Below are positions 1-13,700 of a stretch of DNA of 64,000 nucleotides, one piece after another (the stretch's first letter is position 1; each line of letters starts with the position of its first letter). Source of the stretch: Polytrichum commune (lineage: Eukaryota > Streptophyta > Polytrichopsida > Polytrichales > Polytrichaceae); contig OX485807.1 of NCBI GenBank assembly GCA_950295325.1, forward strand, positions 41,942,440 to 42,006,439. Reading direction: 5' to 3'. The notes under the pieces were generated by a model that worked only from the letters and a program-made list of their open reading frames with translations, did not search any database and was not told the origin of the DNA. Both the position numbers and the translations under genes were made by a program.

Positions 1-527
1 TCCACAGTTGTCACTTGATGCAGTAATTCTTACAATTGGATATGCAGAATGCATAATTATGCTTTGAACTAGACCTCGTGGCTGTTTGTTACACCGATTC
101 TTGACAAGTCATTTTGCCCAGACGTCTGGTTGACAATAGTTCACTTTGGATTTTCTGCAGTCTTTGCAAGCATTGGAGAAAATATCACACGAGCACCCAA
201 CTGCTTGTCTCCGTGCAGGTGCCTTAATGGCAGTTCTATCATATTTGGACTTCTTTTCTACTGGTGTACAGGTTAGCACATTGAAAACATAGTCTGAAAA
301 TCTGCTCTCGAGTAGTGATGCAAATTCTTCATGTTCTGAAGCGTTGAGCCAGTCTGTTCTGGCAAAATTTTGAAGTTGCATGCTTGCAATGTCTGGTGCT
401 AACACGATGGTGCATATTCTGTACAATGTGTTAGTTTAGGGTTCAACAGATTAAAGATGAATTTTGTGGTTCTGTTTTTGTAGACCTCATTTTTATTGTG
501 TGTTTGTTCTTGTTATGTTTCGTCCAG
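1..527. other. Intron or upstream part of the UPL3-like gene
   Basis: This stretch precedes the first recognisable UPL3-like exon, whose acceptor AG is at 526-527. It most likely belongs to an intron whose upstream exon lies outside the window. A 105-codon open frame on the minus strand (109-426) includes a Cys-rich piece reading CSCDIFSNACKDC. I do not recognise it; it could be a fragment of an old insertion, or chance. Confidence 0.55.
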
Positions 528-3500
528 AGAGTAGCTGTTTCTACTGCTGCAAATATTTGTAGGCAGCTTCCATCAGATGCAGCAGACTTCGTTACCGAAG
601 CTGTTCCCTTGCTGACCAACCTATTACAGTACCAAGACTCCAAGGTAATTCTTCATCTAGAGAAACATGGCTTCCACATTAACAGCATGAAATATTTCAT
701 TCCTGTTTAATCAGACTTGTTACTTTTTCATGTCTGAATTTTTGTCATCTGAGCATTTTGCAGGTGGTGGAGCATGCATCTGTCTCTCTCACACGCATTG
801 CGGAGGCATTTGCATCCTCGCCTGAAAAGCTAGACATGCTGTGTTCACATGGCTTGATTCCACAAGCAGCACGCCTAATTTCAGTCAGTAGTTCTAGTGG
901 CGGTTTGGTCCCACAGACATCTCTCAGCAATTCTACTTATACGGTATGTAAACACCTAAGACCGTTCTTGTAGGTGCTTGCAGGTACTGTCGCTGTGAGG
1001 GATGAAGCTCTTACCTGGTTTACCTGCTTGTACAGGGGCTAATCCGTCTGCTTTCCACTTGCGCCAGCGGTTCAGCAGCTGCAGCTGAGAGCTTGTTGTT
1101 GCTCCGGATAAGCAGCATACTCAAAGATGTCTTGGCAGGATCTGGGCTCATCTCAAGCACATCTGTTTCTCCTTCATCTGTAAATAGACCTCCAGAACAG
1201 GTATTTCCTGTGGTACTTCCAGTTTGTTTTGTTAGAGACACATCAATCTGGAATTTTCCCAGAGCACAGATTAATAATGAACTGCTTATCCAGGATGGTG
1301 TGTTCAGATTTGTCTTTTTGAAGAGAGTAGCAGACTAGTAGCTCACTCAATGTCCATGTATGTGTACCTTGGAAAACTAAACTGGTACCTACATATGCAT
1401 TCTTCATTTTAGGATAGGGGTGCTATATGGCGATGGGTGATTAATATTCATTGTGTTGTGCAATGTTTTTCAGTTGTACGAGATTGTGACCTTGGTAAAT
1501 GAGCTGCTGCCGCCAATGTCAGATGCTCAGGGAAATAGTGTTGCCTCTTCATCAAATGGGGGAAGTGCATCTAGAGGTGGGCGTAGGAATTCAGGGGTCA
1601 CAGGTGGAATAAAGGTGGAGGACTCTGCACAAGGGGGGGAAGCTGAGATATCACCACGGGAGACGCTCTTGCGAAACCGACCTGATCTTCTTGTTCAGTT
1701 TGGGATTGACCTATTCCCCGTCCTTGTCCAGGTGAGATCTTGCACCAGGTTTGAATCTGACACGTGTGTGAGTGTGTGTGAGATCAAAATATTGTACAGT
1801 TTGGGATTGACCTATTTCCCGTCCTTGTCTAGGGGAGATCTTGCACCAGGTTTGAATCTGACACTTGTGTGTGTGTGTGTGATATAAATAAAATGTAATT
1901 ATGCTTATCATGTTTGCATAGTTTGGAAGTCTGAATCAATTTTGGGTGGTGCATGGAATCAGGTGTATGGATCAAGTGTGAATCCTCCAGTGAGACACAA
2001 GTGTTTAGCTGCAATCAACAAACTCATACATTTCAGTACAGCAGACATGTTGCGGTCACTTCTGAATGAGGCCAACATTTCAAGGTATGGACGTATACAT
2101 GAGATGCAGATTGTTATCTAGATGTTCCATCCTAGTAGATGATGCTGATTATAAGGTGTGTGGTTGCAGCTTTTTGGCAGGCGTTCTGGCATCAAAAGAT
2201 GTGTCCATGTTGATTATGGCTTTGCAGATTGCAGAAATGCTCATGCAGAAGTTACCTGATGTCTTTACAAAGATGTTTGTAAAAGAGGGGGTTGTACATG
2301 CACTTGATATGTTGATAGCCTCGGACCAACTTGGACCCCAATCACCCCCACAATTATCAAGGTCAACAGAAGCATCAGCTAGTGCTGCAGGGGGAATACT
2401 CCCTCCTCCAAGGCCTCGAAGAGGAGGAGGGAGAAGAAAGTCAGCTGGAAACAATGATGAGGAGCTAAGGCTATCAAGTAGTGCTCCGTTACCTACATTG
2501 ACATCACCTCCTTCTGCTGAGCCAGCACTTCGCACAGTGCGATCTGGATTGCGTGCAACTGCTATTGCACAGGCCAAGAAAATTAAGGAGACATACTTTC
2601 CTGGTGATACAGGGATTGCTGATGAAGGGGTCACAGAGAGCCTGCGTAAGTTGAAGAGTCTTTGTGCAAAATTGAATGGTGATAATGCAGCTGAAGTGAA
2701 GGGTAAAGGCAAAGGCAAAGGTAAGGCTGCAGGAACAGGGGGTTTAAGTGAGGAGCAGCTAGTGGCAACTATGGGTGAACTACTTGCTGAACTTGGTGGT
2801 GGAGATGGTGTATCTACGTTTGAATTTGTGGGAAGTGGAGTTGTGGGGACACTGCTGAAGTTCTTCTCTTGTGGTAATACCACAAAAGAGAATATTGATA
2901 ATGATTTGTTAAGAGAGCAAGCACTCAAGCGGTTGAAGCAATTCATCGAAGTAGCACTTCCTACTACAGATTCTGGTGGCAGTAGCAGTGAAACAGCTCC
3001 TTTGACTCTGTTGGTACGTAAGTTGCAAAATGCACTTGCATCCTTGGAAAGGTATCCAGTGGTTCTAAGTCATGCCCCTCGCTCGTCCAGTGGTTCTGCA
3101 AGTATTGCTGCCGGTTTAAGTGCTCTTACACAGCCGTTCAAGCTGCGTCTATGTAGAGCTTCTGGAGAAAAGCTATTGCGGGATTATTCGACAAACATTG
3201 TACTCATTGAACCACTGGCAACATTGATGTCTGTGGAGGACTTCCTGTGGCCTCGTGTGAAGCGCCATGAGGCATCCACTGCAGCCATTGCAAGTACATC
3301 TGAAGCAAGTGCACCTATTGCTGTTCCCACTTCTGAGCGTCGCCCTTCAACTAGATCAAGGTCGGCGGCTGCAGCAGCAGAAGGTAGTAGGGGCTCTGAA
3401 TCAGCACTGACTGCAAGTACGACCAAAGGCAAGGGAAAAGTTGTCAGTCGCTCTTTGGGTGCCTGCCCCAGTTCTGATGAATTACGGGGTCCTGAAACTC

Positions 3501-6500
3501 GGAATGCAGCTGCTCGCAGACGAGCAGCTGCCGCAAGTGCCTCAGCAACCAAGGCCACATCTGAGGCTGAAAGCGAGGTCAGCATCTACTCTGGGGACTG
3601 ACCTGAAGCTTGAGTGTGTGATGAGGGGAACTGTCACATCCTGGGTTTGCAAATGAGCAATTATCCGTCTATCCAGCAAGTTGGTGTGAAAAGTTAGTCT
3701 TTTGATTCTCACAGATTTTTTTGTTTTGACCTATTCAACAAATGATGTCAATATCAGGAATTGGAAGGTTCAGCTCTTGACACATCATCCCCTAGGGTAT
3801 GATGTCATCGAAATGAGAATTTTAACTGGCACTGACAGTCATATGTGGAGAGATGCCACTTTTCATGTGGATACCATTGTTAACCAAGTATTTGATATTG
3901 TTGAGTACTTGGAAATCTGGTCTTTTTAACCTCAGCAAGGATACTGTAGTGATTACCTTCTGGTAGATATGTGTTAAGAGTTGGACATACAGATAAAGAT
4001 GCTGATTCAAATGAGCATAACTACAAGTTTTCAAATTTCTGCAGGAGGAAGATCTGGATGTTTCACCCGTTGAGCTTGAGGAGGCAGTGACTATGGATGA
4101 CGATGATCTGTCAGAGGATGAGGATGAGGATGAGGATGAGGATGATGAACATGATGAGGTATGCTCATTCATACAGAAGAATGGAGGAGTTTCTTTCTGT
4201 CACCTCTTTTCACAAGATTGTAGAACTAATTTATTTCTACCATTGAAATGATGGTTCCATGATAAGAAAACCTGTTCGTGGTTGATTTGATGATGGTTTT
4301 TTTAGGCTTACATTTGTAAAGTCAACTTAACTTCCTTGTGGTAAGGACAGGTATTTGGGGAGGATGCAGCACCAATATGTAAAGGGGACCGTGTTCATGA
4401 TGTGCAACTGGGAGATAGTGTGGAGGGTGGGACAGTGGCATCAACAAGTGAGGTGCTCTCGCAACCTGTAGGAGGTGTCAGTGTTGCTAGCAGGTCTGGT
4501 GTTCTCACATCTGGAGCTGAAACAAGTGGATTAAGGACTATGGGAACAAGAGGCTCACTGTCATTTGCTGCAGCAGCTATGGCTGGTGCCAGTTTAAATG
4601 GCACCAGAAGTTCACGGGATCGAAGGTCTTTGGCAGCAGCAGCAGCTGCAAGTATTCCTGCAAAGCTTGTGTTCTCCCTAGGAGGAAAACACCTTAATAG
4701 AATGCTAACTATATTTCAAGCTATTCAACGTCAGGCAGTTGCTGATGAGGATGAGGAAGAGCGATATACTGGGCCAGACTATCCATCAGGTAGTGGCCGC
4801 AGATTGTGGGATGAAGTATACACAATTACGTACCAACGGGCTGAGGCATGTGGTGATCAAACACCATCCCCTACTGCCAAGGCTAGTACAGGAAGCCCAA
4901 GCAGTAAAACTTCTAGCCCTGGAATGGAGGGGTCTTGGCAGCAGACATCTCTTCTGGACAGCACCCTACAAGGAGAATTACCCTGTGACTTGGACAGGTC
5001 AAATAATACGTATGATATTCTCTTACTACTTCGAGTGTTACAGGGTTTGAATAAGCTTGCACCACGACTTCGTGCCCAAGGTGCATCTGATGCTTTTGCT
5101 CGAGGAGATGTGGATTCTTTCGATGAATTTCAAGTAGAAGGACCGTTAGTAGCAAAAGAGGAGTTTTTAAGTAGCAAATTAACACCTAAATTGGCCCGAC
5201 AAATGCAAGATGCTCTAGCTCTGTGTAGTGGTGGGTTGCCTTCTTGGTGTCATCAGCTCACTCGAGCTTGCCCATTCCTTTTTCCATTTGAAACAAGAAG
5301 ACAGTATTTCCACTCAACAGCATTTGGATTATCAAGAGCACTGCAGAGATTGCAGCAGCAACAAAGTGCTGATGGTGCAGCTGCTTCTAATGACCGCGAT
5401 GTGCGGGTAGGAAGGCTGCAACGTCAGAAAGTTCGGGTGTCAAGGAACCGCATCTTGGATTCAGCCGCCAAGGTTATGGAGCTTTATGCTGGCCATAAAG
5501 CAGTTTTGGAAGTGGAGTATTTTGGTGAAGTTGGCACTGGTTTAGGGCCTACGCTTGAGTTCTACACCCTGCTCAGCCATGAAATGCAGAAGGAGAAGTT
5601 AAATCTATGGCGCACAGAGTTGAGTACAAAAATGGAGGTGGATGTGCCATCAACTGATGTGGAAATGTTTGAAGAGAATGCTGATGAAACCCTTGTTGGT
5701 CCACGGAATTCAGACCCAGTATCAAATAGTGGGGGCTATGTGAATTCACCTCACGGCTTATTTCCACGTCCTTGGCATCCCAGCACAGATGTAACAAATA
5801 ACAAGAAATATGCAAAAGTACTGGAACACTTTCGCCTCCTTGGGCGTGTTATGGCTAAGGCCCTTCAGGATGGACGATTATTGGATGTGCCCCTATCAAC
5901 ACCTTTCTATAAGCTTGTTCTTGGTCAGGTAATGTTCTAAAGGATGTTAATTGACTTTGTTCCAGTTCTGTGAGCACATTGAATTGTACTACACTACACT
6001 GTTATTCAGCATCATCATAAGATGTATTTGTCCTTATTCGTTTCATTGGATGTCCATTTTTCTGCAGGAGTTGGACTTGTACGACATCCAGACTATAGAT
6101 CCAGAGCTAGGTCGTACACTACTTGAAATGCAGGTTCTAGTTCGAAGAAAGCAGTTCATGGAAAACACAAAGGGACTCCAGAGAGAATCTATTGATGCAT
6201 TGCGGTTCAAGGGAACTAAGTTTGAGGATCTTTGTTTGGACTTTACTCTTCCGGGCTATCCTGAGTATGAGCTAAAGACTGATGGAAGGGAGATTATGGT
6301 ACGGGTGCCTCATCCACATTCAAAGTCAGGTGGAACTTTTGTTTTGGTGTTTATCATACCACTTTGCCCTAAATGCTTGTGGACATCTGGACTTACATCT
6401 GAACTTTTGTTCGTAGGTCGGGTTAGACAATCTTGAAGAGTATATTTTGCTGGTGGTGGAATCAACTGTTAAGAGTGGAATTGGGCCTCAAATTGAAGCA

Positions 6501-7930
6501 TTTCGAGCTGGCTTTAACCAGGTTTTGATCTATCCAGCTGTTTCTGATTTTCCTGTGAGCTGAGGAGTTCCAATTCACTTCAGAGTAGGTTAGCCTATTT
6601 GCTTATTGCCTGCAAGTGAGGGATTTCTTGTTCAGCAGGAGGCTGAAAGCTTTTTATATGCAACTGATGGTCCAGAGAGACTTGCAGTTGAAATTTTGTA
6701 GTCAACAATTCTATCCTTTCAAATAGGGTATTCTGTAGCTCATCCTGGGAGGGATATGTCTGATATGAAAGAGTTCAAGAGGTGTAGACTTCACCACTCA
6801 TCCTATAGTGCAAATTTGTAGGTATTCCAGCTTTCTTCGTTGCAGATTTTCAGCGAGGATGAACTTGAATATCTGCTTTGTGGTCGACGAGAATTGTGGC
6901 TGGTAAGTAATTATGGACATTCTTTAGGTTTTCATTTCGAATGGAGTATTTACCTAGTGAAACAGTTCTTAAAGTTAGTGTGATTTGAAACACTTTATGG
7001 ATCTTCTTCAAATTGTGTTAACTGGTGCCACTTGTTTTTTTTTCTTGCAGCAAGACTCACTTTCAGACCTCATGAAGTTTGATCATGGATATACTGCTAG
7101 TAGTCCTCCCATTCGAAATGTAAGTGATACCAATGAATTTTCAAAATCTTGGCTATGTATTTTTCATTATGCTCCATGGTGGGACTGCTGTGCTTATGGG
7201 AGGTCATTTGACAACAAATATGTTCATGCAGCTGTTGGATATCATGAGTGAGTTCACACCAGAGGAGCAACGAGCATTTTTGCGCTTTGTTACTGGAGCC
7301 CCACGGCTTCCACCTGGAGGACTTGCTGCACTAAGCCCAAAGCTTACAATTGTGCGAAAGGTAGTCCAAGTTCCAACCAAGGCTGCATTTCCCTTTACAA
7401 GGGCTAGGGGATGAAGTGTTCAGTTGTCCTTCAATCAATTTATTATCCAAAGGAAGTTTTATTCACAACTCTGTTCAAGTTGTTTTATAATGGCTGTCCA
7501 GAAGAGTCTATTGACTGACCTTTTTATGGACTGATGTATGCACTTATGTGGGACAATGTCAACAGCACCCAATGGGTGGCAGCGGGACAGTGCTAGGTAC
7601 AACACCACCAGGAGCTGCGGCAGGATTGGGCACCACACTAGCAGACAGGGATCTGCCAAGTGTCATGACTTGTGCCAATTATCTGAAGCTTCCGCCCTAT
7701 TCCTGCAAGGTGTGTGTCTTAAAATCAGTTCTCTTGGTTCGGATTCATACTAGGAAATGTGTTTTCTACCCTATTTAATGACCCATTTCATGTCCACCAT
7801 GAACCATGTAATGTTCTTGGTACTGTTGGTACTGCTGGGTGACTTAATTGTTGTAATGATGCAGGAGGTCATGAGGGAAAGGTTGCTGTATGCGATTTGT
7901 GAAGGTCAAGGGTCATTCGACCTCTCTTAG
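528..7930 (+). CDS. UPL3: HECT-type E3 ubiquitin-protein ligase, UPL3-like (5' truncated by window)
   Basis: HECT ligases receive ubiquitin from an E2 on a catalytic Cys and pass it to substrates; Arabidopsis UPL3 (KAKTUS) acts in trichome endoreduplication and proteasome-linked turnover. Fifteen exons were inferred: 528-644, 764-943, 1036-1200, 1474-1731, 1963-2084, 2170-3577, 4045-4158, 4351-5928, 6068-6298, 6417-6521, 6822-6902, 7051-7119, 7232-7360, 7566-7709, 7865-7930. They join in frame to give 1588 residues plus TAG. The first five exons and the start of the sixth encode armadillo-like repeats (AVPLLTNLLQYQDSK, HASVSLTRIAEAF). A low-complexity linker follows, with a Lys/Gly run near 2700 and an acidic Asp/Glu run at 4096-4158. 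The HECT domain runs from about 5430 to the stop. The catalytic Cys is in PSVMTCANYLKLPPYS (codon 7671-7673), and the protein ends GQGSFDLS, as in the family. Arabidopsis UPL3 has about 1,890 residues, so roughly 300 N-terminal residues are missing. Confidence 0.95.
1696..1886 (+). repeat. Tandem duplication of an exon end plus splice donor in the UPL3-like gene
   Basis: Two copies with a 101-bp period start at 1696 and 1797 (both CAGTTTGGGATTGACCTAT). The first copy holds the last 36 bases of the exon ending at 1731 and its working donor, CAG|GTGAGAT. The second lies wholly in the intron. At the matching place it reads TAGGGGAGAT, so the donor GT is gone. Both copies run on into a TG-rich microsatellite. 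Confidence 0.9.
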
Positions 7931-8800
7931 ACATTCTTGTCACAGGAGCTCAGTGAGATATTCTTTTCAGATGACAGAAGTGGTGGAAGACTCAACAGTG
8001 TGGTAGGTCATGCTGCTAACATGGAACGACAGATCTTGGAGCCGTTTTACAGACAGAGTTGATCCTAGCATAGAGCATATTTCCCATTTCAATTCATAAT
8101 TCAAGAGGCATGGTGCGTTGCTTGTGAATAGTCATAATTTAGCTAATCTCAGCATAGAAAAAAATAGATGTGTTCTCCAGAATCTCCAGCCAGCTCTTAC
8201 TCTGAAATTGCAGGTTATCAATTGTCCTATTCTACCTGCCATCAGCATGAACAAGAACTGTATGGAGTGCTATTACATGCAAAGCAGTCCACCCTGATGC
8301 CCGGATTCGAGGACCAACCTTTCAGTGGGTAACCAAGAAAAATTATGTGCACTGTAGGAATGAGCCTTGATTTCTAGGTGCTTGGGAATCTGAGCTTCGT
8401 AGGTAAGCTCAGATCCCCATTAAAGTAGTGTTATCGGGACAGGAAAGTCAGGTGAAGGTGTAAGTAAGTAGCTCTCATGAAAGTGATTCTTTCCTACTGT
8501 ACATTACAGACTCTTCACCTCTTTTGCTGAGGATCAATCTGGTTCTTTCCCTCTTGGCTGCTTGCTTCTTTGGTTGGTTGTGTTCATCGTTGCTTGCACT
8601 GACCTTTCTTTTATTTCTTCACATTGTTTCGTTGTGAGCATCACCTTGGATGCTGTTAGAGCAGAAATAATCCTTGCTCAACAGGACTAACTTATCTGAT
8701 TTCATCCAATTAAGTACTTTTTGCACTAGTCTGCAGAGACTCTGGTAGTATTTGCTTAACACTGGATGGGTTGTTCTGAGACTTACTAGGTTTATTTTTT
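7931..8800. other. 3' flank of the UPL3-like gene; no gene seen
   Basis: The DNA after the UPL3-like stop codon at 7930 should include its 3' untranslated region. I see no long open frame, no exon-like segment and no clear inverted repeat. The poly(A) site cannot be placed from the sequence alone. Confidence 0.5.
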
Positions 8801-8819
8801 TGTTAGTTCAAGCTGAAAA

Positions 8820-9085
8820 GGTCAGTACCGACCCCATCCAAATTCAATCCAATAATGAAGTGCAATATTCTGGTCTATTTGGACACTTAACTTCCAAAAG
8901 TATATACTATATCTCCAACTCCATCGTGGATATGTTTCCTTCCTTAGCAGAGAATGTAGTATTAGGCAGTCTCCAGTCTTTCTTTCAATTGGATCATAAG
9001 TTGATATCAATCTCTTATCTCATGGAGGCTATTGCACTGCACTCAAAGAGGATCAGCCTTTTGACATCATTTTGCTTCTGGGGCT
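8820..9085 (+). mobile_element. LINE-type retroelement fragment, C-terminal coding remnant (copy 1)
   Basis: The frame reads FPSLAENVVLGSLQSFFQ, followed by LDHKLISISYLMEAIALHSKR. The same protein is encoded, equally decayed, at about 20790-21200 and 60775-61500. The 61-kb copy keeps the Cys-containing segment (RLCHFFSYNVVENEAHF, then VLECPLYNPIRDK) that resembles the zinc-knuckle region after reverse transcriptase in non-LTR elements. Only the extreme C-terminal part remains here, and no reverse transcriptase core was found. The element assignment rests on remembered family patterns. Confidence 0.55.
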
Positions 9086-10781
9086 TTAATTTCAATTTCA
9101 CTCCATTTCATATTCACATTTATATGAGATGTTAACAAAGTAACACCTCAGACCCAATTCCATATGCAATTTATACACATGCACATACAATTCTGTGGCC
9201 AATTCTTGTCGTTGGGATTGGCAATAATTCTCCAGTTAGCAATTGCAAGTCCCAAAGACTGGAGTTGGAGGAGAGATGCACAAGCTATAAGAATGGAAAG
9301 TGAAAGTTTTCTCACTCTTTCTAAAGATTGTATAGGCCATTCTGAGTATGTTAATTATCGAACCTAGATTGGAATCCAGACTTTGAGCACATAAAACAAC
9401 CTCAGTGTAGCATGTGTATTTTTACGTGTCTGTTCTTAACTATATAGCATGCTATATCACTCAAATATGGGTGTCTGATGAAGAAGAGTGACAACACAAG
9501 GCCCGCATGCCTTGCCCATTTGCAACAATTTGAGTGAATACTATCAATGTCAAGTAACAATTTAAGTGAGCACTATCGATGTCAAGAATACATTATAATA
9601 CACAATTCTTAATATTGGATCAACTTCCCATGTGAAAGCAGAGCATGCAAATGAAAATAATGACATATTAAGCGCCACTTTCAGCACACCGATACAGCAA
9701 ACCGATAAGAGTACATTATACAAGAATGTTCTTGTCTGCAGGAATAATGTCCCACTGATTGCATATGCGCTACTGAGTGTCACCTTCACATCGACACAAG
9801 GAATGTGCCCCTTTTCTTGGGAAATATGCTCAACAACAACCATCTGTTGCACTGCTCTTGTCACGGTGCAAGTTCTTGACGTTATCTAGAAATACATACA
9901 AGAAAAACATACATTGCATTTCATAATGGAAACTACACTGGTTATCCCAATTAGTGAGGGCAGACTAATAGTGGGTGGGAAATCAGTGAGGTTGATACTA
10001 AGTTTCTTATGCTTTAAAATTATTGCCATCGAAAGGTTTAGGAAGCATTGTTCATCCAACACTATTCATAGCAACACTACAGTAGTCATTAAAAGCAACA
10101 TCACTTGACGCTATTCACTGAGAGCATTGGCACTTGGCACTACTAACAAGCATGCGTTTCAATATAATATTTTTAATCACTCTACAAACATCTTATTAAT
10201 GAAGAATGCCACCTGCATATTGAACTTTAGAATAGTGACCAAACAGTGACTATTGGACTATAGACTAGTGACCAAATTTTGAGCACGTACTCCAACTCCT
10301 TTTTAACACATGCATTGAAGTGTTTAGTTTACTTGTTTATCTTCAGCTCATGTAACAAAGTGACATCCAAGTGGTTGTGATGTTGGGATTTGAAGCATGT
10401 GGGAGGTTCCTTCTGAAAAGACATTACAAATAATACTTGCAATTTTGCTTGCTTTCTGTTTGTAAGAACTGGCTTGAGATCGTGTCAATATCTACTAGGG
10501 TATATAGATACTTAAACAGATACAAGCTCAGCAATTAATTGTTTCATAAAAGAAATATACCGTAGTTGAGCCCAAAACAATGGATTGATTTCCGATAACA
10601 GTAGGTTGTTACCCCACAATCAGTATGATAAGAAAGGTCAACCCAGGCCATGTTGATTTATGGTACAGTATGAGAGCCACCTCTTGGTTCTCTCAAATAT
10701 GAATGATGAATGAATGAATGAACCCTCCACAACATAGCAGAAGTAGCATAAAATTAGATAGTAAAAACTACCATTGTTCAC
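9086..10781. other. Intergenic region with fragments of a dispersed repeat
   Basis: No gene is seen. Two short segments (about 9430-9510 and 10255-10330) match parts of a repeat found in fuller form at 14640-14880 and 26345-26660; shared wording includes ATGGGTGTCTGATGAAGAA and TTTTGAGCACGTA. The syntaxin 3' untranslated region presumably occupies the right end. Confidence 0.45.
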
Positions 10782-13700
10782 CTAAGCTATAAAGACTACA
10801 AATACAAGTAAGAATATAACCAAGACCATAAAAATCTTCACCATGAGCCATCGATTGGATGAGATGCTGGTCAAGTACTTCAGCAGTTGCCCTTGTGCCC
10901 CTTCCACGTTGACCATAGATTCTTCCATGTGATCATCGATCCTGTTGGATTCAAAAATCCCATAAACATTTAGAGAGGAGAAATTTTGTCTAACAAAAAC
11001 AAATAAAATCTACCTTCCCTCCCTCCCTCCCTCCCTCCCTCCCTTTCTTCTTCTCTTCCTTGTTATTCTCTCCTCTTCCTCCCTCCATTCCTACCTTATG
11101 CATTCCTTGTATCTTTGCTCCCCTCATATATATTGTGTTCAAGTTCCAAAACGTTGACTATATGTTCCAAGGGTAAATGGATCCACACGAGAAGCAATGA
11201 CATAACCAAGGACAAGAATAGACATGTACTACATAGCCCTACATTGATTGCCTGGATTGTCCAAGGAATGGGCACATGACCTGATAAGTTCCTACTCCAA
11301 CTCTTCTAGCCTTTTCCCTAGCCTCCATACCCCTCATTGGCTCTTGCTCTCACTGGTTGCTGCTATTTAATCTGTAAACAATCATGGGGCTCCCCAAACT
11401 AATGACCCCAAATGGAACAAGGCCCTGGCATGAGGATCGGCATTGGATTATATTGAGTATGTTCAAATCATTACCCTCCATAGGCCCACATGGAGGATCA
11501 CATACTTTGAGGTCCAATTTATTGGAGTGTAGGAATTAGAGTACCTGCAGATGACTTCCCCTTGCTGAGAGACCATGGTGGCCAGCTGCGTGAAAATATT
11601 GCTCAGCTCCACAATGGTGGACTCCACATTCTGAAGAGCCTCTGCCCGGTTTTGCATGAAGCTGTCCTGGACTGGAACCACTTGTTGCTGCTGTAATCGC
11701 CCTTGCGAAGATGTCTGGAAGTTGTCGGAACTGTCAGGTGTATGACGCCGCCTGATACTTGGGCACCCACAGATTGAAGATTTTCAAATTTCTGTTTTCC
11801 GGGGGAGAGAGAGAGTTGCAACATTTGTGACATCCGGAGACAGCAATACTCCTACTAAAAATCAAATAAGGGTCAAGTTGCACAGAGTGAACCAGGCACC
11901 ATGCCAAAATACTCTTTTAGCTCCATGGGGTCGGGACATGCTCATTAAAGGTTAAAAACCTTAAAAAAAATCTCTCCTTGGATGCAAAGGTCCCAAGTTT
12001 GACCACCAATGCTGAAAAGGCAATGGGCCCTACTGTGTGAATGGAAAAAATTGACAAACATCAACCCTTTTCCGTTCACATAAAACAACATGACATGATC
12101 AAAATTGATGACACTGCACAAATGCCCACCCTCTCTTCTCATAAAAACCCATCGAGGGGAGCATTCATGAAATTAAAAAAGTGCTTGCTAACCCCCTCCC
12201 ATAGAAACTTGACCCTGGGTTCTGGAAAGAGTCAGATCAACCAACGTAAATTATTGGGAATCTACTTCTGGAAAGCAGCATGCTATATTTTCCCCTTCTC
12301 AACTCAGTATCTTCCCCCCTAGCCCCACTTTGGACCAGTGCATTTTGAACTAGGTGATGGATGCAAAAAGCCTTGCCACAGTTCTAGTGGCAAAGAAAGT
12401 ACTGGGCGACTACTATAACCAATTGCATGGTGACAAGTGTCCATCACCGGACATAGTGGTCAGGCCATTGCGATGTCATCAATTACTGGCAATAATGTGC
12501 CTCCCCATATCCAGTTAGGAATAGACACATCAGCACAATTGCTTAGCGCAACCACACTATGACATGTGTGGAACGCACTGCCCTGTTATCAGGGAGAGCC
12601 TATAACGAGCAGATATTAACAAAGGCTAATATATCATGGTGTTTTAAGTCAGAATCATGCCTTTGAAAATGGTTGAGAACAGAAGGTCCACAAGGTTTGT
12701 AAATACCTTGAGCTAAAAAGTTCGGTGTTGGTTGGGGCACCATTGGACCATGGTGCAGGGGTGGGACTTGTATGATGGTGAGAGGAGCTTGAGTCAGCTG
12801 CAGCTAGTGGTCCCTGCCGAGCAAAAGGATTCTTCTGGCCCTTAGCAGATGATCCTGAAAAGAGGCTTCGTCGATTCTCATGGACTTTCAGATTCTGCAA
12901 GCAAAAATCATAACAGTCAAGTCACAATATGCCGAAACTAAGAAATCCTGGGAGCTTCCTTCACCATGCAGGTATACGAGACCTAGCGATATATTCTTGC
13001 AAGTATCGAGATTCAGACAAAACTTACTGACAAAAATAATTCGTAAACTGTAAATAAGAATCAGTAGAGATAGTTAACTCTGATTGTTACAGTTACATAC
13101 ACAGTTGATAGCAATAAAAGCTTAAAATGCAATCTACTACATATTTTGGAACTTTGAAATGGTGAGGGCGCATGGGTGTTGACACAATTGCCGTTCCAAA
13201 GTTCCAAAAAATCAGCCATTGACAGACATTGATTTATATGCATGGGTGCAACAAGCTTGGGCAGCACAAACCCAAACAAGTAGAAAACAAATCACATCAC
13301 ACGTAAGCAATAGCCAAATGGCAACAAGCCATTTGACCAGGGGCCATCCTCACCAATCTGCATGAAAGAACCACCCTCCATGACATCCCCATTGACTTCA
13401 TTAGTTCCAGAGAGTGGATCCTTGAATTAATTTTCGTTACATCTGCAGAGGTAGCGGGAAGACTCAAGCGAATTGTTATATACTGACACCTATAAATAGT
13501 GATCATATTGAAGATTTCAACATAAAACATATTAAGGTGTGAAAGTCTGTTACCTCTGTCCGCAATGTGAGGACATCCTTGAACTCCTTTGTGGTGTTCA
13601 TGAGACGGCCTTTGAGGGTGTCCACCACTGTTGTGGAGTGTTCACTACTGTGCTTGGTCCGATTTGCTCCTCCATTCTTCGCATCGCATGAGTGTTGCAA

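Noticed and set aside
2149-2946. 265-codon minus-strand open frame
   Set aside because: Antisense shadow of the large UPL3-like linker exon; Pro/Ser-rich without motifs.
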